DNA of 11,004 bases from JALZAH01 sp051000755. Its GTDB lineage: Bacteria; Actinomycetota; Acidimicrobiia; Acidimicrobiales; Palsa-688. Positions 5,899-11,004 of this stretch are shown one piece after another; within the stretch, counting starts at the first letter, position 1, and each line of letters begins with the position of its first letter. The position numbers were made by a program, and so were the translations under genes. A model generated the notes under the pieces. That model ran no database searches. It saw only the letters and a list, made by a program, of their open reading frames with translations, and had not been told where the DNA came from. The DNA is taken from contig JBPCNZ010000058.1 of the NCBI GenBank assembly GCA_051000755.1, positions 1 through 11,004 of the forward strand. Direction: 5' to 3'.

Positions 5899-6335
5899 TC
5901 CCTCTCGGCCACGAACACCGGGATCTCCCGATCGGTCTTCTTGGCGTAGTCGGCGTAATCGGGGTAGAGGGCGACGGCCCGATCCCACCAGGCGGCCCGT
6001 TCGTCGCCGGTGATCTGGCGGACGGTCATGTCCCACTTGTCGGCCTCGTCCTGCACCTCGACCTCGGGGTTGGCGACCAGGTTGTAATACCAGACCGGGT
6101 TCTCGGGGGCGCCCCCCTTGGATGCGACCAGGGCGTAGGACCCGTCGTGCTCGACCCGCATGACCGGGTTCTTGCGCAGCTTGCCCGACTTGGCGCCGAC
6201 CGAGGTGACCACGACCACGGGAATGCCCCGGTCGAGCAGGGTCGTGCCCTTGGTCCCGCCAGAGCCCTCGTACAGCTCGACCTGGTCCCGGACCCACTTC
6301 TGGGTGGATGGCTCGTATTCACCGTGCAGAGGCAT
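5895..6335 (-). CDS. Ddn-family deazaflavin (F420)-dependent nitroreductase-like protein
   Basis: This 146-residue protein has the signatures of the deazaflavin-dependent nitroreductase (Ddn) family, a split-beta-barrel fold that binds F420 in mycobacteria and relatives. The key blocks are VTSVGAKSGKLRKNPVMRV (43-61) and ASKGGAPENPVWYYNLVANP (71-90), followed by VEVQDEADKWDMTVRQI. The reaction is probably F420H2-dependent reduction of a quinone or similar small molecule. The ATG at 6335 gives the usual N-terminus MPLHGEYEPS; a TTG at 6353 would add six residues. The only clear purine-rich site (rc 6371-6376) is too far from the ATG. It lies 46 nt downstream of the IlvB-like gene on the same strand, so co-transcription is likely. 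Confidence 0.9.
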   Translation of the reverse strand: MPLHGEYEPSTQKWVRDQVELYEGSGGTKGTTLLDRGIPVVVVTSVGAKSGKLRKNPVMRVEHDGSYALVASKGGAPENPVWYYNLVANPEVEVQDEADKWDMTVRQITGDERAAWWDRAVALYPDYADYAKKTDREIPVFVAERD

Positions 6336-6381
6336 ACACCATCTGTATCGCAACGGGCGGTGGTAGCAAACCTCCCTCGGG

Positions 6382-7932
6382 TCAGATCATGGCCTCGATC
6401 AGGGAGGGTCCCGGCGTGGCCAAAGCGGCCGCCAGTTGGTCACTGAACTCGCCGACGGTGGTGGCCCGGGTGGCGGCCACGCCCAACCCGGCCGCCAGGG
6501 ACACGAAATCGAGGTCGGGGCGGGACAGGTCCAGCATGGCCCGGGCCCGGGGACCGCCGGCGGCGGCGCCGACCCGGTCGAGCTCCATGTTCAAGATGGC
6601 GTAGGACCGGTTGTTGTAGATCACGGTGACGACGTCGAGGCCCTCCCGGGCCATGGTCCACAGCGCCTGGATGGTGTAGAGCGAGCCGCCGTCGGCCTGC
6701 AGGGCGATGACGCGCCGGCCTGGACTGGCCACGGCCGCCCCCACCGCTACGGGCAGCCCTTGGCCAATGGCGCCCCCGGTCAAGGTCAACCAGTCATGGG
6801 GCGGCGCACCCGAACTGGCCCCCCGGGCGCGGAAGCCGGAGGTGGCCGACTCGTCGGAGATGATGCTGTCCTCGGGCATCAACGCCCCGACCGCCCGGTT
6901 GACGGCTTCGGCCGTCAGCGGCTCGGACCCGGTCGGCGGTCCGGGCCGCTCGGCGTCGGGCGCCCTCCACGTGCCCGGGCCCACGTCGAGCTCCGCGGCC
7001 AGTGCCTCCAGGGCCGCGGTCGCGGGCTGGCCTGGCTCGCTCAAGTGGTGGACCTGGCAGCCGGCAGGCACCAGATCGCTCGGCTTTCCCGGGTAGGCGA
7101 AGAAGCTCACCGGCGATCGGGCCCCGACGAGGATCAGGTGGTCGAGGCCGTCGAGGAGATCGGCGGCCATCTCCCCCAGGTAGGGCAGGGGGGTCAGGGC
7201 AGGGATGCCGGCGCCGCGCTCCAGGCGGGCCGGGAACGTCTCGCAGATCGTCTCCGACCCGAATCGCTGGGCGACGTCGCCGAGCACCATGAGGGCCTGG
7301 CGGCGGGTGCCGTCGCCCCCGACCAGGAACCCGGTGCGCGAGCCGGAGCGCAGGGCCTTGGCCGCTTCACTCACGGCCGCCTGGTCGACGGGGAGGGGGG
7401 CGCCGCGCTCGGCAGGACCGGCGGGGCCAGGGCCGTCGGACCAGGAGATGTCGGCCGGCAGGATCAGGGTGGCCACCCCGCCCGGGGGCCCGGCCGCCAG
7501 GGCCACGGCCCGGGCCGCGTCGGCGCTCAGGGCGGCCCGGTCGGCGGGGCGGAGGATGGCCAGCGACACGTTGGCGGCGGACGTCTCGATGTCGGACTGC
7601 AGGGGGGCGTCGTAGGCCTGGTGGTAGGTGGCGTGGTCCCCGACCACGTTCACGACCGGGGTCCGGGCCCGACGGGCGTTGTGGAGGTTGGCCATGCCGT
7701 TGCCCAACCCGGGGCCGAGATGGACGAGGGTGGCCGCGGGACGACCGGTCATCCGGCCGTATCCGTCGGCGGCACCGGTGGCCACCCCTTCGAAGAGGGC
7801 CAGCACGGAACGCATGGCCGGCACGTCGTCGAGGGCGGCCACGAAGTGCATCTCCGAGGTCCCCGGGTTCATGAAACAGGTGTCGACCCCGCTGGCGAGA
7901 AGGGTCTCCAAGAGGGCACGGGCACCGATCAC
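6382..7932 (-). CDS. ThDP-dependent acetolactate synthase large-subunit homologue (IlvB/IlvX-like)
   Basis: The 516-residue protein has the three-domain plan of ThDP decarboxylase-type enzymes. The PYR domain includes NPGTSEMHF (22-30), the activating Glu49 (LFEGVATGAADGYGRMTG) and VHLGPGLGNG (70-79). The central domain follows (about 185-320), with VGARSPVSFFAYPGKPSDLVP (269-289). The PP domain has LTGGAIGQGLPVAVGAA (384-400) and the ThDP/Mg motif LQADGGSLY...YNN (411-441). It reads ADGG where classical IlvB has GDG. Length and the FFAYPGKP block fit the IlvX-like subgroup of COG0028, whose reaction is poorly known. No IlvN or IlvC is adjacent, so branched-chain synthesis is doubtful. The GTG at 7932 matches the family N-terminus; GGAGGG abuts it, and TAGGCT lies 7 nt upstream. 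Confidence 0.88.
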   Translation of the reverse strand: MIGARALLETLLASGVDTCFMNPGTSEMHFVAALDDVPAMRSVLALFEGVATGAADGYGRMTGRPAATLVHLGPGLGNGMANLHNARRARTPVVNVVGDHATYHQAYDAPLQSDIETSAANVSLAILRPADRAALSADAARAVALAAGPPGGVATLILPADISWSDGPGPAGPAERGAPLPVDQAAVSEAAKALRSGSRTGFLVGGDGTRRQALMVLGDVAQRFGSETICETFPARLERGAGIPALTPLPYLGEMAADLLDGLDHLILVGARSPVSFFAYPGKPSDLVPAGCQVHHLSEPGQPATAALEALAAELDVGPGTWRAPDAERPGPPTGSEPLTAEAVNRAVGALMPEDSIISDESATSGFRARGASSGAPPHDWLTLTGGAIGQGLPVAVGAAVASPGRRVIALQADGGSLYTIQALWTMAREGLDVVTVIYNNRSYAILNMELDRVGAAAGGPRARAMLDLSRPDLDFVSLAAGLGVAATRATTVGEFSDQLAAALATPGPSLIEAMI

Positions 7933-7939
7933 CCCTCCG

Positions 7940-7945
7940 AGCCTA
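7940..7945 (-). promoter_or_regulatory. Candidate -10 element for the IlvB-like gene (leaderless)
   Basis: On the minus strand this reads TAGGCT, a TANNNT match ending 7 nt before the GTG at 7932. The purine run between them (CGGAGGG) abuts the start codon, too close for ordinary Shine-Dalgarno use, which favours a leaderless start. No -35 box is evident. Confidence 0.4.
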
Positions 7946-8011
7946 CGAGCGCCGGCGGGCTGGGGGGTGGGGTGACGGGCTGCCGGGCCCTGTTTCTGAG
8001 AGGCTGGAGGG

Positions 8012-8299
8012 ATGGAGGAACCGTGGTGGCAGCACCTTCGCCCGCAACCGCTGGCTGAGCAGGCGCCTCTGGCGCCGGCGGACGTCTGGAAGGTCCGCGC
8101 CCTCTACCTCGTCTACCCGACGGCGGCCACCATCCTCGTCATCACCCTGGGGTTGTCGGCGGCCCGGGTGGCCGGCGCCAGCCTGTTCTTCGGCTTCTGG
8201 CTGGTCATGCAGTTCCTCACCCTCTCCCCGGCCCGGCGCCGGCAGGTCGTGGGGATGAAGCCGACGCCCACGTCGCCGAGGCCCGGCAACCCCCGCTGA
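8012..8299 (+). CDS. Small two-helix membrane protein, unknown function
   Basis: I do not recognise this 95-residue protein. It has a soluble N-terminus (1-27), two hydrophobic helices (about 30-50, LYLVYPTAATILVITLGLSA, and about 54-71, including SLFFGFWLVMQFLTL) separated by a short turn, and a basic C-terminal tail (RRR at 74-76) that should face the cytoplasm. The ATG at 8012 directly follows GGAGG (8006-8010), a good but tightly spaced ribosome site. It diverges from the IlvB-like gene (80 nt between starts) and converges with dcd across a long non-coding gap. The hydrophobic pattern and ribosome site make it more credible than a chance frame. Confidence 0.68.
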   Translation: MEEPWWQHLRPQPLAEQAPLAPADVWKVRALYLVYPTAATILVITLGLSAARVAGASLFFGFWLVMQFLTLSPARRRQVVGMKPTPTSPRPGNPR

Positions 8300-8388
8300 T
8301 CCCTTAGCTGGGCCGGCCTCTCCGCCCGACTAACCGGAGGCCACACTTCGGTCTCGAACGGAATGTGTCGGTAACCTCAGGCTTGTGC

Positions 8389-8419
8389 ACCGTTCGTGCC
8401 GTCAGACGGTACGTGCGGT
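8389..8419. other. Long imperfect hairpin, 13 of 14 positions paired
   Basis: Arms 8389-8402 and 8406-8419 pair at 13 of 14 positions (two of them G-U as RNA on the plus strand), with a single T-T mismatch and a three-base CAG loop. It is the strongest hairpin in the gap before dcd. It could be part of a transcript from either strand. Confidence 0.6.
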
Positions 8420-8431
8420 TCCCGAGTCCTC

Positions 8432-8451
8432 AAAAACCGGCACGTCCGGTT
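8432..8451 (-). terminator. Intrinsic-terminator-like hairpin downstream of dcd
   Basis: On the minus strand AACCGG (8451-8446) pairs with CCGGTT (8440-8435) around the loop ACGTG. TTT then follows at 8434-8432, so the T-run is five bases including the end of the stem. The location, 120 nt past the dcd stop, and orientation suit a dcd terminator with a fairly long 3' UTR. Confidence 0.5.
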
Positions 8452-8573
8452 CAGAAGCCGGCCTGCTCGGCCAGGAGCCGGGGCGGGGGTGCTCCCGTTC
8501 AGCTCCCGGGTCACGCGAGGGAGGTGGGCTACCGACGGAAGGTGACCATCTTGCCCGTCGACTCGGAGGTGTG

Positions 8574-9146
8574 TCAGGGACGGGGGCGGAAGTTCTCGAA
8601 GTAGCGGCTCGGGGTCGGGCCCCGTTGCCCCTGGTACTTGGAGCCCACCGCCCCTGAGCCGTAGGGATGGTCAGCGGGGGTGGTCATCTGCAGGAAGCTG
8701 ATCTGGCCGATCTTCATCCCCGGGTAGAGGATGATCGGCAGGTTGGCCACGTTGGACAGCTCCAGGGTCAGGAAGCCGTCCCAGCCGGCATCGACGAACC
8801 CAGCCGTGGAATGGATGAGCAGTCCGAGACGGCCCAGGCTGCTCTTGCCCTCCAGGCGTCCGACCATGTCGTCGGGCAGGCGCACCCGTTCCGCGGTGGA
8901 GCCGAGCACGAACTCGCCGGGGTGGAGGACGAACACCTCCTCGTCAGCGATCTCGACCAGTTCGGTGAGCTCGTCCTGATCCTTCTTCACGTCGATGACC
9001 CTCATGGTGTGGTTGCGGAACACCCGGAAGAAGCGGTCGAGGTGCAGGTCGACCGACGATGGCTGGATGTCGGTCGGGTCGAGGGGCTCGATCTCGATCC
9101 GTCCGGCGGCGATCTCGGCACGTATGGTGCGGTCCGACAGGATCAC
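8574..9146 (-). CDS. dcd: dCTP deaminase, probably bifunctional deaminase/dUTPase
   Basis: This 190-residue homotrimeric cytoplasmic enzyme deaminates dCTP. In the bifunctional class it also hydrolyses the dUTP to dUMP, feeding thymidylate synthesis. Visible blocks are ILSDRTIRAEI (2-12), IQPSSVDLHLDRFFRVF (27-43), FVLHPGEFVLGST (72-84), GRLEGKSSLGRLGLLIHSTAGF (96-117), TLELSNVANLP (127-137, Glu129 the likely catalytic acid) and GSKYQGQRGPTPSRYF (168-183). The length equals the mycobacterial enzyme. The HSTAG stretch, where the monofunctional E. coli enzyme has HVTAH, supports the bifunctional type. The GTG at 9146 gives the canonical MILSDR start; the frame further upstream is spurious. It is divergent from the dehydrogenase gene. 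Confidence 0.96.
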   Translation of the reverse strand: MILSDRTIRAEIAAGRIEIEPLDPTDIQPSSVDLHLDRFFRVFRNHTMRVIDVKKDQDELTELVEIADEEVFVLHPGEFVLGSTAERVRLPDDMVGRLEGKSSLGRLGLLIHSTAGFVDAGWDGFLTLELSNVANLPIILYPGMKIGQISFLQMTTPADHPYGSGAVGSKYQGQRGPTPSRYFENFRPRP

Positions 9147-9154
9147 GGACCGGC

Positions 9155-9160
9155 AACCTA
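9155..9160 (-). promoter_or_regulatory. Candidate -10 element for dcd (leaderless)
   Basis: On the minus strand this reads TAGGTT, identical to the hexamer before the esterase. It lies 8 nt before the dcd GTG at 9146. There is no Shine-Dalgarno between them, which fits a leaderless or nearly leaderless mRNA. Confidence 0.42.
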
Positions 9161-9235
9161 CTTGACGGGCATCGGGTATCGGGAGGAGGCGCCCTGGCGG
9201 TGTCCGGGGCGCTCGCTCCGGGTACAGGTGCGGGC

Positions 9236-10112
9236 ATGGCTGCGCACACGATCGCACTGCTGGGAACCGGGATCATGGGGGCCGGCATGGGCCGGTCCAT
9301 GCTGCGAGAGGGTCTGGCCGTGCGGGCCTGGAACCGCACGACGGCCAAAGCCGAACCTCTGGCGGACGGCGGGGCCACGGTGTGCGCTGAGGCGGAGGAG
9401 GCGGTGAGGGGGGCGCAGGTGATCGTCACCATGCTCACCGATACCGACGCCGTCATCGAGGTCGCCGACCGGGTCCTGGATGGGGCTGAGGACGGGGCGG
9501 TGTGGTTGCAGATGAGCACCATCGGCGTCGAGGGCAGCGACCGGGCGGCAGAGGTGGCGTCCCGCCACGGGGTCACCCTGGTCGACGCCCCCGTGTCGGG
9601 TACGAGAGAACCGGCGGAGGCGGGCAAGCTGGTTGTGCTGGCATCGGGCCCGGAGTCGGCCCGGGCCGCCTGTGCCCCCGTGCTCGACGCCGTCGGTGGT
9701 CGCACCGTGTGGCTGGGTGAAGAGGTCGGCAAGGGGAAGCCGCATGAAGATGGTGGTCAACGTTTGGCTCCTCGACCTGATCGCCGCGCTCGGGGAAACC
9801 GTCGGATTGGCCGAGGCCTTGGGGCTGGACCCGAGCGACTTTCTCACGGTGATCGAGGGAGGGCCCCTTGACAGTCCCTTCGCCCAGCTGAAGGGCAAGG
9901 CCATGGTGAGCCACAACTACCCGGCCAGCTTTCCCCTGGTCCACGCGTGCAAGGATGCTCACCTGGCCATCGAGGGTGCGGAGAGGGCGGGGCTGTTGCT
10001 CAACCTGGGGGCGACGACGGCGAAGATCTTCGACACGGCTATGACGGCCGGATACGGAGATCAGGACCTGGCGGCCACACGCGAGGTGGTCGGACAGCCT
10101 CTCGACAACTGA
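9236..10112 (+). pseudogene. 3-hydroxyisobutyrate dehydrogenase-like beta-hydroxyacid dehydrogenase, broken by a one-base frameshift
   Basis: The first frame (ATG 9236) encodes the NAD(P)-binding Rossmann half: GTGIMG (10-15), TMLTD (65-69) and the substrate-binding signature DAPVSGTREPAEAG (117-130), up to GEEVGKG (161-167). The family's catalytic block MKMVVN continues only in the next frame (9738 onward), ending at 10112 with DLAATREVVGQPLDN. One extra base within 9734-9737 (GGGGAA tract) accounts for the break. Joined, the product would be 291 residues, the normal family length, with catalytic Lys171 and Asn175. Unrepaired, the first frame ends at 9871 with a nonsense tail and lacks catalytic Lys. 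Both halves keep strong conservation, so this is either a recent mutation or a sequencing/assembly error. Such enzymes oxidise or reduce 3-hydroxy acids; the substrate is unknown. Confidence 0.88.
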
Positions 10113-10114
10113 GC

Positions 10115-10200
10115 GGGTCAGGCGGTCGCGTCCTCAGGCGATCGGGCGCCCAGCTCCATGGCGGTGCCAGGTCGGTGGCTGGGTCAGGCGGTCGCCTCCT
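10115..10200 (-). repeat. Degenerate duplicate of the DUF2786 gene's 3' end
   Basis: A 20-bp segment at 10181-10200, which contains the DUF2786 stop codon, recurs at 10115-10134 with one mismatch. Reading the minus strand in frame with the second stop (10118-10120), the 21 codons just past the true stop give a peptide containing GTAMELGARSPEDATA. The real C-terminus is GRTAAELASLGPEGALPKEATA. Both the repeat and the peptide resemblance suggest a relic of a duplicated or paralogous 3' end. It has no start or ribosome site of its own, so it is probably untranslated. Confidence 0.55.
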
Positions 10201-11004
10201 TGGGAAGTGCCCCCTCGGGACCCAGGCTGGCGAGCTCGGCGGCAGTCCGCCCCGCGGCCCACCCCTCCTCGCTGGTGATCCTCGACCCCCTCATGCGCCG
10301 GGTATTGGGGAACATGGCCTCGACGGCGTCATCCACCTCGCCGTCCCGGCCGGCCAGCACGGGCAGCACCGATGTGGCCAACTCCTCTTCTGCCTCGTGG
10401 CGAGCGGCGGCTGCCGCCTGTTCCAGCCGCTCGTGGATGCGGTCGGCGAACGCCAGCAGGAACGACTGACGGAAGGACCGTGTTCGTGACCGGCCCCGGC
10501 CGTCGACGACCTTGCCCTTGGCCAGCATGGCCCGCGTCCCCTGCACCAGTAGCGAGGTGAACAAGGTGTCAATGGCATCCAGGTCCGCCTCGAAGGCCAC
10601 CACGGCCATGATGGCGAAGTCGTCGTACCAGACGCTCCGGCCCCCGTTGGTGGCGGCCACCGCCGAGAGGAGGCGGGACTTCGCCGACGCGTACGGATCG
10701 TCGACGGCGAACCGCCGGGAGATCGGCCGCTCGGCCCGGGCCCCGCCGACGTTGCGGGCAATGGCTTCGTCGATGGCGTGACGGGCCATCAGCTGCTGAG
10801 CCTTCGCCGTGAGCGCCTCGGCCTCGGCGTCGAACGAGGTGGACTCAGCCTTGGCCAGAAGGGCGCGAACCTTGGCCAAGATCGGGTCGTCGGCGTCGTG
10901 GTTGGCGGCCGTCGGTCGCCAACCAGCCCACCCTGGAGGAGGGAGGAGCAAAACAGCAAGAGCCCGCACGGCCACGACGACACCAAGGGCCTCCAAGGCC
11001 ACCC
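10184..11004 (-). CDS. DUF2786 domain protein (5' end outside the window)
   Basis: About 273 codons are visible and the frame is still open at the right edge, so the N-terminus is missing. A hydrophobic, proline-rich segment comes first (about residues 5-30 of the visible part). The DUF2786 domain follows (about 40-80), with ILAKVRALLAKAEST and EAEALTAKAQQLMARHAIDEA. Then comes a C-terminal region typical of this actinobacterial family, including AFEADLDAIDTLFTSLLVQ and RSFRQSFLLAFADRIHERL. The molecular function is unknown; I see no catalytic motif. The GTG at 11002 is unlikely to be the true start, because relatives usually have a longer N-terminal part. It is convergent with the broken dehydrogenase, 71 nt away, and a degenerate copy of its own 3' end fills most of that gap. 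Confidence 0.85.
   Translation of the reverse strand, partial: VALEALGVVVAVRALAVLLLPPPGWAGWRPTAANHDADDPILAKVRALLAKAESTSFDAEAEALTAKAQQLMARHAIDEAIARNVGGARAERPISRRFAVDDPYASAKSRLLSAVAATNGGRSVWYDDFAIMAVVAFEADLDAIDTLFTSLLVQGTRAMLAKGKVVDGRGRSRTRSFRQSFLLAFADRIHERLEQAAAAARHEAEEELATSVLPVLAGRDGEVDDAVEAMFPNTRRMRGSRITSEEGWAAGRTAAELASLGPEGALPKEATA

Larger units (their letters stand above)
8300..8573. other. Gene-free 274-nt stretch with many stem-loops; candidate structured RNA
   Basis: Between the convergent membrane-protein gene and dcd I find no convincing protein. Several stems occur in a row: GGCCTC/GAGGCC (8315-8320 with 8337-8342), ACACTTC/GAATGTGT with one bulge (8343-8349 with 8361-8368), the long hairpin 8389-8419, AACCGG/CCGGTT (8435-8440 with 8446-8451), GGCC/GGCC (8460-8463 with 8469-8472) and GGAGC/GCTCC (8474-8478 with 8491-8495). 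The right arm of the long hairpin can instead pair downstream (8411-8420 with 8435-8445, one bulge), so two folds are mutually exclusive. This is more structure than two terminators need. From 8511 to 8573 I see nothing specific. Confidence 0.45.

Noticed and set aside
4846..6297. A 483-codon minus-strand open frame across the slipin, HD and Ddn genes
   Set aside because: It overlaps three genes with clear family motifs on either strand and shows low-complexity composition without any domain.
6436..8058. A 540-codon plus-strand open frame antisense to the IlvB-like gene
   Set aside because: It is Gly/Arg/His-rich with no recognisable domain, lies wholly opposite a well-conserved enzyme, and is explained by the lack of stops in GC-rich DNA.
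8389..8452. Possible group II intron domain V, since GGTACGTGCGGTTC and CACGTCCGGTTC resemble its 3' strand
   Set aside because: The matching 5' strand with the AGC catalytic triad is absent, the expected two-base bulge and tetraloop are not formed, and no reverse transcriptase or intron 5' end is present.
8365..8604. Small basic open frames at 8365-8604 and 8385-8657 (+) in the gap before dcd
   Set aside because: Both run into the antisense of the dcd 3' end, lack a ribosome site and have no recognisable pattern. The region is better explained as structured non-coding sequence.

Overview
The window is very GC-rich and densely coded, with short gaps and frequent GTG or TTG starts. The gene content points to a high-GC actinobacterium. 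It has a Ddn-type deazaflavin (F420) oxidoreductase, a dCTP deaminase closely resembling the bifunctional mycobacterial enzyme, an orphan HATPase_c (RsbW-like) protein and a DUF2786 protein. I cannot fix genus or species. An uncultured soil or aquatic lineage is plausible, but that is inference.

Layout. At 1-48 there is a 25-bp-period tandem repeat at the window edge. At 53-2281 a small flavodoxin-like reductase (-) diverges from a two-gene unit (+), an HSL-type esterase overlapped by a nitrilase-superfamily amidase. At 2353-3629 on the minus strand a PhzF-like isomerase is followed by an HATPase_c protein. PhzF diverges from a membrane-anchored TlpA-type thioredoxin (3690-4223, +), which ends in two back-to-back hairpins. 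At 4301-4420 there is a low-GC leader, then a slipin (SPFH) gene and an HD-domain phosphohydrolase (+) that form one unit. At 5895-7932 on the minus strand an IlvB/IlvX-like ThDP enzyme precedes the Ddn-family oxidoreductase. At 8012-8299 (+) there is a two-helix membrane protein. At 8300-8573 there is a gene-free stretch full of stem-loops. At 8574-9146 lies dcd (-), divergent from a beta-hydroxyacid dehydrogenase (9236-10112, +) broken by a one-base frameshift. At the right edge a DUF2786 gene (-) runs out of the window, with a short degenerate copy of its 3' end beside it.

The genes are mostly housekeeping or accessory metabolism: ester and amide hydrolysis, redox, and nucleotide clean-up by Dcd and possibly the HD enzyme. 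I see no CRISPR array, transposase, integrase, phage module, rRNA or tRNA, and no coherent new multi-gene system. The observations most worth following are:
(1) four genes whose start codon lies 6-8 nt after a TANNNT hexamer, suggesting leaderless transcription;
(2) the structured 274-nt gap before dcd;
(3) the frameshift just before the catalytic lysine of the dehydrogenase;
(4) the relic of a duplicated DUF2786 3' end;
(5) short tandem-repeat expansions inside phzF.
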